From NCBI GenBank assembly GCA_030527925.1, contig JAUMZW010000014.1, forward strand, positions 1-42,784: a stretch of DNA of 42,784 bases, given 5' to 3'. A program made the position numbers and the translations under genes. Positions 1 to 7,141 of this stretch are shown in pieces (the first letter of the stretch is position 1; the number at the start of each line of letters is the position of its first letter). Source of the DNA: Streptococcus sp. Lineage in GTDB: Bacteria; Bacillota; Bacilli; Lactobacillales; Streptococcaceae. The notes below the pieces were generated by a model. It was not told where the DNA came from. It did not search any database and saw nothing but the letters and a program-made list of their open reading frames with translations.

Positions 1-475
1 TCCCTTTTGGTGTATAATGGTCTTTCATCTCGGAGTCTTTCTAATTATTATTTTGCTAATTATAATCATATCTCTCTGAGATGTTTTTTTAATACCATCA
101 AGTGACTAACTTCATTTTACAATTTACAGTTTTAGAAGAGTTGTGTGATTCTAATAATCCAGTATTTGATGATAGTGCTTATGTTTGTAAAAAAGTTCCT
201 GAGGGATGTCAACACCACACCTGTCGTCGTTCGTTTCGTAATAAACCATTAACCGATTTAAATAAACATATCAATCGGTATATTTCTCGTATTCGAAGTT
301 GTGTGGAGCATGTCTTTGGTTTTATTGAAACAACTATGAAGAGAAGCACATTTAAACCCCATTTATTTTTGTACCTCGTTTTTCTTGGCGTGAATATTTA
401 CATGAGCAAAAATGTACAAACGCTGAGAACCTCGAAAACAAAACGCTTTGAGGGGTCAAGCCCCCCCTATTTTTT
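1..475 (+). mobile_element. IS5-family insertion sequence, 3' remnant
   Basis: The frame from about 130 to 420 encodes the C-terminal part of an IS5-family DDE transposase. It shows a run of Arg/Asn-rich residues followed by ISRIRSCVEHVFGFIE, where the E and the R/K-rich context are typical of the last catalytic region of the family. The 5' two thirds of the element are missing or lie outside the window. The right end is not certain; the GC-rich stretch near 455-467 (GGGG-TCAAG-CCCC) looks like the junction with the integrase sequence that follows. Bases 26-35 and 74-83 form an imperfect inverted repeat (9 of 10) followed by seven T. The family call is from recalled motifs, not a search. Confidence 0.6.
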
Positions 476-1388
476 TAAAACTTTCTTCTATTCAACTGCT
501 GCCACTTCTTCTTTTTCTTTAGTAGATTATTTTGAGAAGTATATCTCTCTTTACAAAGAGGGGAAAATATCTGAAACGACTCTTGAGAGCTACAAAGTCA
601 CGCTATCTAATTTGAAAAGGTATTTCAAAGATACAAAATTAAAAAAGATTAGTCCGACTGATTACCAACAATTTTTGAAAGACTTTCAAAAAACTCATAC
701 TCTGCTCACGACAAAAAAACTTAATATCCATGTCAGACAAGTTGTCAAACTTGCTTTGTTTGAGGGGCACTTACAAAAAGACTTCACTGCTTTTTCTACT
801 TTTGATAAAGATGAAGAAAAAGAAAAAATCAAGTTTCTTGAATTAGATGATTATAAAAAACTTCTAAATTTAACGAAAAACTCAACAGATAAGTACGAGG
901 TGCTATTTTACTTGCTAGCCAAGACAGGATTGCGTTTCTCCGAGGCGACTGGTCTCACAAAAGATGATATTGACTTTGATAATCTTTTGCTCAACGTTGA
1001 CAAAACGTGGATTGAGCGAAAAAGTAGAAAAGGGTTTGCTCCCACAAAAAACAAAAATTCAGTGAGGGTTGTTCCGATAGATGATGAAACAGCTCAAATT
1101 TTAAAACATTATATAGGTAAGATTGAGACTGATAGACTTTTTCCCAAAACCGTCAATTTATATGCAAACAGAAAACTGAGAGCTATCATTGATAAGCCAA
1201 TCAAAATCCATTCATTGAGACATACTTACGTTTCAATACTCATTTCAAAGGGAGTCGATATTTACACAATTTCAAAGTTGGTAGGACACAAAGATACTAC
1301 TGTCACTCTCAACACATACGCTCATTTGTTAAAAGATACAGAAACAAAAAATCACTCTTTAGTAAGAGGGATTTTAAAAAATATTTAA
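102..1388 (+). CDS. Tyrosine integrase, 5'-truncated and fused to IS5 transposase tail
   Basis: This is a site-specific tyrosine recombinase of phage or ICE type, which would cut and rejoin att sites in the cytoplasm. The native part begins near residue 130. It has a SAM-like core-binding domain (about 135-235) and a catalytic domain (about 245-425). The expected catalytic set is present: R278 in TGLRFSEA, H370 and R373 in HSLRHTY, H396 in GHKDT, and nucleophile Y406 in NTYAHL. The usual N-terminal arm-binding domain is replaced by about 110 residues of IS5 transposase C-terminus in the same frame, so the start (GTG at 102) is nominal and the true product is doubtful. Because arm-site binding is normally needed, it is probably inactive in excision. 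It ends 52 bases from the stop of convergent radC, which suggests an attachment site there. Confidence 0.75.
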   Translation: MTNFILQFTVLEELCDSNNPVFDDSAYVCKKVPEGCQHHTCRRSFRNKPLTDLNKHINRYISRIRSCVEHVFGFIETTMKRSTFKPHLFLYLVFLGVNIYMSKNVQTLRTSKTKRFEGSSPPYFFKTFFYSTAATSSFSLVDYFEKYISLYKEGKISETTLESYKVTLSNLKRYFKDTKLKKISPTDYQQFLKDFQKTHTLLTTKKLNIHVRQVVKLALFEGHLQKDFTAFSTFDKDEEKEKIKFLELDDYKKLLNLTKNSTDKYEVLFYLLAKTGLRFSEATGLTKDDIDFDNLLLNVDKTWIERKSRKGFAPTKNKNSVRVVPIDDETAQILKHYIGKIETDRLFPKTVNLYANRKLRAIIDKPIKIHSLRHTYVSILISKGVDIYTISKLVGHKDTTVTLNTYAHLLKDTETKNHSLVRGILKNI

Positions 1389-1391
1389 AGT

Positions 1392-1413
1392 GTGGGCAAA
1401 AGGTGGGTAAAAT
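1392..1413 (+). repeat. Two tandem 11-bp direct repeats after integrase
   Basis: GTGGGCAAAAG is followed directly by GTGGGTAAAAT (9 of 11 matching), four bases after the integrase stop codon. Short direct repeats placed like this are commonly arm-type integrase sites at the end of an integrated element. The function here is inferred. Confidence 0.45.
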
Positions 1414-1425
1414 CACCAAAACAAG

Positions 1426-1447
1426 CTATTTATAAGGCTTTAAATAG
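1426..1447. repeat. Inverted repeat at the radC 3' end, possible att or weak terminator
   Basis: CTATTTA (1426-1432) is repeated inverted as TAAATAG (1441-1447), with the radC stop codon in the right arm. It sits between the integrase and radC, so it could be part of the att core or a weak terminator. There is no long T run on either strand. Confidence 0.3.
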
Positions 1448-2111
1448 TTTCTCTAAAACTATAATAGTGATGCTTAGTAACGATGATGTGATCAAGACAT
1501 AGAATTCCAATGTCTTCACATGATCGTTTTATTTTTTGCGTGAAGTGAATGTCATTTTGACTTGGTTCAATACTTCCAGATGGATGATTATGGCATATTA
1601 TTAATGAAGTTGCCATATTTTTACAGGCGTGGTATAAGATTTCTCTAGGTTCTGCAATTGAGCGTCTAACTGAACCGATAAAAATCACTTTTTCTTCTAT
1701 AATACGATTTTGAGTGTCTAAATAGATGGCGACTAAATGTTCCTGTTTTTTATCTCCATAGGACAACATCATTTTTTTAGCCATTTTCTCACTACTTAAA
1801 ATATGCTCTTGTTTGGAATAGCTTGCTAGCTGGATTCTATCTGAAAATTCTAACATAGCTTTAATTTCGATTGATTTTACCACTCCTATTCCTTCAATGA
1901 GTTGCAACTCCTGTAAGGACATGTGTTTAAAATCGGCTAAACTTTTTAACTGATTTATGATTTGTAATGATAACTCTAAAACAGAATTTTTCTTAGTTCC
2001 AGTCCTTAATAAAATAGCAAGTAATTCTTGATTACTTAGTTTTTCAGGACCTAAAAATTGTAGTCGTTCACGTGGCAATAAATAATCTTTGTTAACTTCT
2101 ATTTGGTACAT
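1440..2111 (-). CDS. radC: RadC family protein (JAMM/MPN domain)
   Basis: This is a 223-residue RadC, the usual length. The N-terminal part has a helix-hairpin-helix-like region ([15 protein letters not shown], about 72-86). The C-terminal JAB/MPN domain carries the metal-binding motif HNHPSG followed by an Asp about ten residues on (around 173-186). The family was historically linked to DNA repair, but its biochemical role is unsettled. The ATG at 2111 has a good ribosome site (GGGAGG). The gene lies just after a strong palindromic terminator behind guaC and converges on the integrase. No clear promoter of its own is seen, so it may depend on read-through or a weak promoter. Confidence 0.93.
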   Translation of the reverse strand: MYQIEVNKDYLLPRERLQFLGPEKLSNQELLAILLRTGTKKNSVLELSLQIINQLKSLADFKHMSLQELQLIEGIGVVKSIEIKAMLEFSDRIQLASYSKQEHILSSEKMAKKMMLSYGDKKQEHLVAIYLDTQNRIIEEKVIFIGSVRRSIAEPREILYHACKNMATSLIICHNHPSGSIEPSQNDIHFTQKIKRSCEDIGILCLDHIIVTKHHYYSFRETI

Positions 2112-2142
2112 AATTATCCTCCCATTGTCCTATTCGTAAAAT

Positions 2143-2184
2143 AAAAAAGGTTACAAGGTAATATATTACCTTGTAACCTTTTTT
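2143..2184 (-). terminator. Perfect 20-bp-arm terminator after guaC
   Basis: Two 20-base arms, AAAAAAGGTTACAAGGTAAT and its exact complement, are separated by two bases and end in a T run on both strands. The hairpin overlaps the guaC stop codon by two bases and should stop transcription in either direction. Its right edge is about 30 bases from the radC start. Confidence 0.88.
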
Positions 2185-3166
2185 AAATAGAATCACCATT
2201 CCAGATAGAATTTTTAACAATAACATAATCAACTCTTTTCAAACTTGATAGGTCATTTCCTCCAGCATAGGAGATTGAAGATTGCAAATCTTCTTCCATC
2301 TCTGTAAGAGTGTCAATAATCGAACCCTTGGTTTTCATTAAGATTTTTTTTCCTTCAACATTCTTATGCTCTCCTTTTTGGTGCTCAGATGCTGAACCAA
2401 AATATTCTTTATAACTTTGTCCGTCTTGCTCAATAAGTTTTCCAGGGCTTTCAAGATGTCCCGCAAAAAGTGAACCAATCATTATCATACTTGCTCCAAA
2501 ACGGATAGATTTAGCAATATCTCCGTGCGTACGTACACCACCATCCGCAATGATAGGTTTTCTTGCAGCTTTAGCACACCATCTTAATGCAGATAGCTGC
2601 CAACCACCTGTTCCGAATCCTGTTTTTACTTTTGTGATACAAACTTTACCTGGACCAATACCAACCTTAGTTGCATCAGCTCCAGCATTCTCTAGCTCTC
2701 GAACAGCCTCAGGGGTTCCAACATTACCTGCAATCACAAAACAATCAGGTAATTCTTTTTTGATATGTTTTATCATGTTAATAACACTATCAGAATGACC
2801 ATGTGCTATATCAATAGTAATGTAATCTGGTTGATCATCTTTTAAAGATGTCACAAAATCATACTCATAATCCTTAACACCAACTGAGATGGAAGCAATC
2901 AAGCCTTGTTCATGCATTCTTTTGATAAAAGCTTTTCTTGAGGACTCATCAAAACGATGCATAATATAAAAATATCCTTTTTTTGCTAAAAATTCAGCTA
3001 AGTCTTCGTCAATAATTGTCTGCATATTAGCTGGAATCACAGGTAATTTAAAGGTATATTTTCCTAATTTTGATGTCGTACTAGCTTGTGATCTACTTGA
3101 GATAAGACATTTATTGGGTATGAGTTGGATATCTTCATAATCAAAAATTGGGAATTCATTTAGCAT
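2183..3166 (-). CDS. guaC: GMP reductase
   Basis: NADPH-dependent GMP reductase converts GMP to IMP and ammonia in purine salvage. It belongs to the IMPDH/GMPR barrel family and has the active-site loop motif [11 protein letters not shown], with the catalytic Cys, in the middle of the chain, followed by a glycine-rich phosphate-binding region ([14 protein letters not shown]). I chose the ATG at 3166 ([15 protein letters not shown]), giving 327 residues, the standard length; it has AAGGAG seven bases upstream. The frame is open for 37 more codons, but a promoter lies in that stretch. A TTGACA-17-TAAAAT promoter and a PurR-like box are upstream. The gene ends in a strong hairpin. Confidence 0.96.
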   Translation of the reverse strand: MLNEFPIFDYEDIQLIPNKCLISSRSQASTTSKLGKYTFKLPVIPANMQTIIDEDLAEFLAKKGYFYIMHRFDESSRKAFIKRMHEQGLIASISVGVKDYEYDFVTSLKDDQPDYITIDIAHGHSDSVINMIKHIKKELPDCFVIAGNVGTPEAVRELENAGADATKVGIGPGKVCITKVKTGFGTGGWQLSALRWCAKAARKPIIADGGVRTHGDIAKSIRFGASMIMIGSLFAGHLESPGKLIEQDGQSYKEYFGSASEHQKGEHKNVEGKKILMKTKGSIIDTLTEMEEDLQSSISYAGGNDLSSLKRVDYVIVKNSIWNGDSI

Positions 3167-3248
3167 ATTTACACTCCTTAGATTAAAAATGACCTTCCTA
3201 TACTCAATAAGAGCATCGCTAGATAAAAACCTTATCTTTCCATCGGAT

Positions 3249-3277
3249 ATTTTATAGTAATTTAAGTAATTTGTCAA
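3249..3277 (-). promoter_or_regulatory. guaC promoter
   Basis: On the minus strand TTGACA (3277-3272) is followed by a 17-base spacer and TAAAAT (3254-3249). Transcription would start near 3242, giving a leader of about 75 bases. No recognisable purine riboswitch is seen in the leader. Confidence 0.75.
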
Positions 3278-3299
3278 TTTAAAAGCTATTTTTTTAAAA

Positions 3300-3312
3300 A
3301 ATGTTCGGTAAA
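3300..3312 (-). promoter_or_regulatory. PurR box-like site upstream of guaC
   Basis: TTTACCGAACATT on the minus strand matches 12 of 13 positions of the AWWWCCGAACWWT PurBox recalled for lactococcal and streptococcal PurR. It is centred about 64 bases upstream of the predicted guaC start, a place suited to an activator. Regulation by PurR is inferred. Confidence 0.55.
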
Positions 3313-3336
3313 TAAGTTGTTTAATTATGAATTCAT

Positions 3337-3361
3337 AAAAAAAACAACTCGCTTCGAGTTG
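3337..3361 (-). terminator. Terminator after SemiSWEET gene
   Basis: On the minus strand CAACTCG-AAG-CGAGTTG is followed by eight T. It begins a few bases after the stop codon of the SemiSWEET gene. Confidence 0.88.
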
Positions 3362-3368
3362 CCATTTA

Positions 3369-3629
3369 TTACATTATTGCTGTAATTACTGTAACAATAC
3401 CAAAGATAATTCCTGGAGCATTTGCAGCTGCTAATGGAATATCACGTTCTTCTTTAAATAATCCATAACATACCCAAAGAACACAGTTAAAAGCTGCAAC
3501 TGCCGGTTGGATAAAGTCTCCTTTATTACCGCTCAAGTTATTCATAATTTGAGAAATATATGAAACATACATCATAACTGACATAAATGTAGCTACCCAT
3601 CCTAAGATAGTAATTTGTTTTTGACTCAT
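3369..3629 (-). CDS. SemiSWEET family sugar transporter
   Basis: This small 86-residue membrane protein has three predicted helices (about 7-27, 39-58, 64-85), matching the three-helix half-transporter of the SemiSWEET/PQ-loop family, which works as a dimer to move sugars through the membrane. The [19 protein letters not shown] segment holds the P/Q-loop region. I chose the ATG at 3629 (MSQKQIT) because AAAGGGG precedes it; the frame is open for 44 further codons upstream but those lack a ribosome site and run through the promoter. It is monocistronic, with its own promoter and terminator, and diverges from the gene at 3754. The substrate cannot be read from the sequence. Confidence 0.88.
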   Translation of the reverse strand: MSQKQITILGWVATFMSVMMYVSYISQIMNNLSGNKGDFIQPAVAAFNCVLWVCYGLFKEERDIPLAAANAPGIIFGIVTVITAIM

Positions 3630-3663
3630 TTCAAAAACCCCTTTCTTAAATAATAAGGTACTA

Positions 3664-3691
3664 TTGTAACATATTATTAAGAATTGTAAAG
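3664..3691 (-). promoter_or_regulatory. Promoter of the SemiSWEET gene
   Basis: On the minus strand TTTACA (3691-3686), a 16-base spacer and TACAAT (3669-3664), with an extended TG one base before the -10. Start of transcription would be near 3658, about 30 bases before the ATG. Confidence 0.6.
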
Positions 3692-3718
3692 ACAAATTCA
3701 ACAATTTAATTTTATTAA

Positions 3719-3747
3719 TTGATTTTTGAATAAAATACTTGTATGAT
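3719..3747 (+). promoter_or_regulatory. Promoter giving an apparently leaderless transcript
   Basis: TTGATT (3719-3724), a 17-base spacer and TATGAT (3742-3747). The expected first transcribed base, about seven after the -10, falls at 3753-3755, on the ATG of the downstream gene. Confidence 0.6.
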
Positions 3748-3753
3748 AAGAAT

Positions 3754-4422
3754 ATGAACATTTTAAATCATCTTATTCTAATTTATTCTAACCAAGCTGA
3801 GAAAACATTTTTAAAACATTTAAGTGAATTTTATAATGGATTATTCCATTTTGAACTGCTATCCGAAACTGATATAGAAGAGGATAATAATACCCCATTT
3901 TTGGGATTCAAAAAATTCTTACATCATAGTAATTGTTTACTTTTTTCATTTGAAGACAATGAATCATTTATTACAGCTAGATCGCCAGAAAATTGGACGT
4001 TTGAATATATTAAGGACTTAAATCATCATCTATTTGAGTTTAATAATAAAATAACAAATGATCTTCTTAAATATTTCCCAAATGATTTAATTTTTCAAGA
4101 TAAAAATGGTAATCAGATTTGTAAACATTGTCCTAACACATTATTTCCTGATTTAGAAAGCATTGATGAATGGCTGATTTCAGAATTAATTCATTCAAAC
4201 GATGGTCAAAAGCATTTTTTAGAAGCCGATGATTCTTTTGATCGTATTATGATGCAAAGTTATTATCTCCTTAAAGATGATTCTAATGAAGTTAATGGTT
4301 ATGCCTATCAAAAACAAGATATAAAACCAATTTTAAAAAGCTACCTTGATGAAACAGCTCAAGCATTGGTAGGTTGGTCAGATGTTGTTTCTGGAGCATC
4401 AATAAAAAATGATGAATTTTAA
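3754..4422 (+). CDS. Hypothetical protein, probably leaderless mRNA
   Basis: I do not recognise this gene. The product is 222 residues from the ATG at 3754, acidic, without signal peptide or membrane segment, and with one CKHC pair near residue 124. The N-terminus is hydrophobic (NILNHLILIYS) and could be a beta strand or short helix. An in-frame TTG five codons upstream at 3739 overlaps the -10 box, so ATG 3754 is preferred; neither start has a Shine-Dalgarno sequence. The reading frame is clean and codon use looks like its neighbours. It stands alone between a divergent promoter and a hairpin that contains its own stop codon, so it is its own transcription unit. Confidence 0.75.
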   Translation: MNILNHLILIYSNQAEKTFLKHLSEFYNGLFHFELLSETDIEEDNNTPFLGFKKFLHHSNCLLFSFEDNESFITARSPENWTFEYIKDLNHHLFEFNNKITNDLLKYFPNDLIFQDKNGNQICKHCPNTLFPDLESIDEWLISELIHSNDGQKHFLEADDSFDRIMMQSYYLLKDDSNEVNGYAYQKQDIKPILKSYLDETAQALVGWSDVVSGASIKNDEF

Positions 4423-4438
4423 AATTCATCATTTTTTT
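4404..4438. terminator. Bidirectional terminator between convergent genes
   Basis: AAAAATGATGAATTTT is followed at once by its complement and T runs on both strands. It includes the stop codon of the plus-strand gene and touches the stop of the DUF1304 gene, so it serves both. Confidence 0.85.
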
Positions 4439-4796
4439 AAAATAATAGAGTTATGAGAGCTATAATAGCAATTCCACCTTGCTTTAATATAATCTTCTTA
4501 TCACTAGTTATACTACCATATGCAGCAACTAATATAATATAAAGTAGTAAAAAGATAGAGAGTTCTTTACTAGCATGTGAAACGAAAGCTGCATATAGTA
4601 GACCTAAGCCAATAAGACCATTATAAATTCCTTGGTTTTTAAACAAAACTTGTAAATATTGGCTTTCAAGTTCTTTTTGAGGAATGTTGAAAATACGACT
4701 AGTTGTTTTTGATGTTGTAGCAAATGTTTCGACATACATAATGTAAAAAAATTCTATTGCAACAAGAACTACTAGAAATTTTGTTATAAGTGACAT
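4437..4796 (-). CDS. DUF1304 family membrane protein
   Basis: A 119-residue protein with four hydrophobic helices (about 3-21, 56-72, 78-93, 101-118). It carries the DUF1304 signature: an early Glu-Thr-Phe after the first helix (YVETFATTS) and LFKNQGIYNGLIGLGLLYA before the second. The molecular function of the family is unknown. It lies nine bases after a MarR regulator and is co-transcribed with it, so its expression is probably repressed by that protein until a ligand is present. Confidence 0.85.
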   Translation of the reverse strand: MSLITKFLVVLVAIEFFYIMYVETFATTSKTTSRIFNIPQKELESQYLQVLFKNQGIYNGLIGLGLLYAAFVSHASKELSIFLLLYIILVAAYGSITSDKKIILKQGGIAIIALITLLF

Positions 4797-4805
4797 GTTT
4801 TCTCC

Positions 4806-5225
4806 TTATTTTTGGCTGATAGCCGTATTCATTTTTTCTAACAATTGAGCAAGAAGCATTAAATCGGAATTAGTGAGATCAGCTTTTAAGAAATCTTGCT
4901 TTAATTCTTCAGCATTTTGACATTTTCCTAATTTTTCCTTAGCCTTAGAGGTTAAGGAAACAAGAATTTCACGATTATTTTTAGGATTTCTCTCTTTGAC
5001 AAGATACCCGTCATTAACCAGGACTTTTATATGACGGGTTATAGCTGCTTGATCAATTTTTAAGCCTTCCTGCAACCTAATTTGGCTACACGGTTCGTGA
5101 GATTGAAGAAAAATTAAAAGTTGGAAGCGAGTTAAGCTGATTCCTATTTTACTTTCAAATAGATTTGTCATATTTTGATTCACTAATTTTAATTGATATA
5201 GTATTTGACTAAAATTTTCGATCAT
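4806..5225 (-). CDS. MarR family transcriptional regulator
   Basis: A 139-residue winged-helix regulator. The fold is recognisable: an N-terminal dimerisation helix, a recognition region (SQIRLQEGLKIDQAAITRHIKVLVNDGYL, about 49-77), then the wing with the family signature RNPKNNREILVSLTSKA (about 80-96). It heads the operon with the DUF1304 membrane protein. Two TTGATnAnTCAA palindromes lie directly upstream of its start and are the likely self-operators. MarR proteins usually respond to phenolic compounds, peroxides or other small molecules; none can be assigned here. Confidence 0.9.
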   Translation of the reverse strand: MIENFSQILYQLKLVNQNMTNLFESKIGISLTRFQLLIFLQSHEPCSQIRLQEGLKIDQAAITRHIKVLVNDGYLVKERNPKNNREILVSLTSKAKEKLGKCQNAEELKQDFLKADLTNSDLMLLAQLLEKMNTAISQK

Positions 5226-5245
5226 AATATTTCTCCAATTAAAAC

Positions 5246-5272
5246 TTGATTAATCAATCCTTGATAAGTCAA
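5246..5272 (-). promoter_or_regulatory. Twin MarR-type operator palindromes
   Basis: TTGATTAATCAA (5246-5257, a perfect 12-bp palindrome) and TTGATAAGTCAA (5261-5272, one mismatch pair) are spaced 15 bp centre to centre, 20-47 bases before the marR start codon. A minus-strand TTGACT within the second copy could be a -35, but no convincing -10 follows. Binding of the MarR protein is inferred. Confidence 0.6.
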
Positions 5273-5377
5273 TTGTACTAGAAAAACTTAATTTAGTCAA
5301 TCATTATTTTTGAGGTTAAAAAAATTGAGTAAATCTAATGTAGATAGTCTAAAATATCTTGTGTAAACACAAAGAGC

Positions 5378-5422
5378 AATAAATCTTATTAGCATTTCTC
5401 CGCAATACTAATAAGATTTATT
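5378..5422. repeat. 15-bp perfect inverted repeat, 15-base loop
   Basis: AATAAATCTTATTAG (5378-5392) returns as its exact complement at 5408-5422. It lies downstream of the histidine kinase gene and upstream of marR. The stem is long and AT-rich but has no following T run, so it is an untypical terminator; a 3'-end RNA stabiliser or a remnant of a small repeat element are alternatives. Confidence 0.6.
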
Positions 5423-5461
5423 CCAACAACAACGAAAAAAACCAGCAGCTGTCATCTAGTG

Positions 5462-7141
5462 CTAGTTTTTATTTTTTGGAATTTTTATCGTAATCTTGGT
5501 AAATTCATCAATTTCTGATTTGATAGTAAAAGTAAATCTTTCTCCAAATTCTAAGGCAAGTCTTCTTTTAACATTTTCTAGACCTACTCCACCTCTTTCC
5601 AAATTACTTTGAGATGATTTAGATTGATCAAAACCTTTACCGTTATCAGTAATTATAATCTTAATAAAATGATTATAATTAGCTGTTTTTATCGTAATTT
5701 TTCCATCTCTTTGAACTTCTTTTATACCATGATAAATAGCATTTTCAACTAATGGTTGTAAGATTAGTTTAGGTATTATAAAATCATCACAATTTTTATC
5801 TTCATTGATATCATATGATAAACGATTTCCATACCTTTGTTTTTGAATAAAGAGGTAGTTTCTAACATGATCAATTTCATTCTTTAGCGAAATTTTCTCA
5901 TTACCTTGGTTAAGTGCTAATCTAAAATATGAGGCTAAGGATTTTGTCATGTTGACAACTCGTTTATTGTCTTGAAATTCTGCCATCCAAATGATTGAAT
6001 CTAATGTATTATATAAAAAATGTGGGTTAATTTGACTTGCTAAAGCTTGTAGTTCATAGTTTCTTATTTCTTCTTGATTTTGTTTTATGGAAACTAAAAG
6101 CCTATCGTTTTGTTCTAACATTTGGTTAAATGCAGATGATAATGTTCTAAGTTCATCTGGACCTGTAACCTGTGCTCTTAAATTATGATCACCATCCGAA
6201 ATTTTTAAAATAGTTTCTTGTAGCTGCTTAATAGGGGAAATAAATTTTTTAGCACCTAAAGTAATTAAAAAACTAGAACTAAAAATAATAATAAGACCGA
6301 TAATCAGAAATGAAAATATTAAATTTCTTTTTAATTGATTCAATTGGTCTAAAGAAGAGACTCCTACAATAATCCACTGACTACTTGGCATACTTATTTG
6401 AGAAACGTAAAACTCTCCATTATGAACATAAGAGTTTTTTGTGGTAATATATGCTTTCATCTCCTCCATTTCTTGATTAGAATGATAAACACTCTCTTTT
6501 GGATGATAAATATATTCACCTTTTTGGTTGATAATAAAAGCAAATCCTTTGTTTCCTAATTTTAAATCTTTTAGGTAATTAGCAATCGACCGGTAACTAA
6601 GGTCTATTTTAAGAACACCTTGATTTTCGTGATTAGTGTTTTGAACTTCTTGTGTAATTGAAATAACCCAATCAGTCATTTTTTCTTTATTTTGCATATG
6701 TGCTGGAAGTAGTATTGGCATCGCTTTTTTGCCGATTGCTTTTCGATACCAATCTTCTTTCATCATATCCTTTGAAGTTGATAGATTAACAAAGTTATCT
6801 GTTGTGATAATTTTCCCATCTTTGGATATATAAGTAATTGTCTTTAAATCTGAATTCGTCTCCAAGATTGTTTTGAAAGCTAGGGTAATTTGTTCTTTAT
6901 TTGATGAATTTAAAAAAGATGTATTGGATGCAAGTGATGTACTAGTTTCTTCTAAATGCTGAACGTAGCTGTCTATAAACTGGCTACTTTGTTGAATGGT
7001 ATTTTGAGTATTTCGTTCAGTTTCATGTTTAATAATGTTACTTGATGTATGATAATAAGCTAATCCAGCAATAATCAATAGGACTATGATTACTCCATAG
7101 CTATATAATAGTAATTGAAAAAGTAAAGGTTTTTTCTTCAT
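5462..7141 (-). CDS. YesM/LytS-type sensor histidine kinase
   Basis: The 559-residue membrane kinase has a first helix at about 10-29, an extracellular sensor of about 240 residues (Cache-like, with the segment around GNKGFAFIINQKGEYIYHP), a second helix at about 275-295, a HAMP linker, and then the His_kinase domain. The phospho-acceptor H is in ALASQINPHFLYNTLDS (about 369), and the ATPase has an N box (PLVENAIYHGI) and G1/G2 boxes (DNGKGF, GGVGLENV). Its start ATG overlaps the regulator stop by four bases. It is the last gene of the msrAB operon. In pneumococcus a two-component system of this type (TCS09, ZmpRS) follows ccdA1-etrx1-msrAB1, so this is probably the equivalent; the ligand is not readable. 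Confidence 0.93.
   Translation of the reverse strand: MKKKPLLFQLLLYSYGVIIVLLIIAGLAYYHTSSNIIKHETERNTQNTIQQSSQFIDSYVQHLEETSTSLASNTSFLNSSNKEQITLAFKTILETNSDLKTITYISKDGKIITTDNFVNLSTSKDMMKEDWYRKAIGKKAMPILLPAHMQNKEKMTDWVISITQEVQNTNHENQGVLKIDLSYRSIANYLKDLKLGNKGFAFIINQKGEYIYHPKESVYHSNQEMEEMKAYITTKNSYVHNGEFYVSQISMPSSQWIIVGVSSLDQLNQLKRNLIFSFLIIGLIIIFSSSFLITLGAKKFISPIKQLQETILKISDGDHNLRAQVTGPDELRTLSSAFNQMLEQNDRLLVSIKQNQEEIRNYELQALASQINPHFLYNTLDSIIWMAEFQDNKRVVNMTKSLASYFRLALNQGNEKISLKNEIDHVRNYLFIQKQRYGNRLSYDINEDKNCDDFIIPKLILQPLVENAIYHGIKEVQRDGKITIKTANYNHFIKIIITDNGKGFDQSKSSQSNLERGGVGLENVKRRLALEFGERFTFTIKSEIDEFTKITIKIPKNKN

Noticed and set aside
26..90. CATCTCGGAG...CTCTGAGATG followed by seven T as a terminator
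   Set aside because: The loop is 38 bases; may be IS structure, but not a good intrinsic terminator.
3167..3277. Extended N-terminus for GuaC (37 further codons)
   Set aside because: It runs through the promoter, and the 327-residue form has a good ribosome site and the usual length.
2185..3400. A purine or preQ1 riboswitch before guaC
   Set aside because: The roughly 75-base leader shows no conserved aptamer core.
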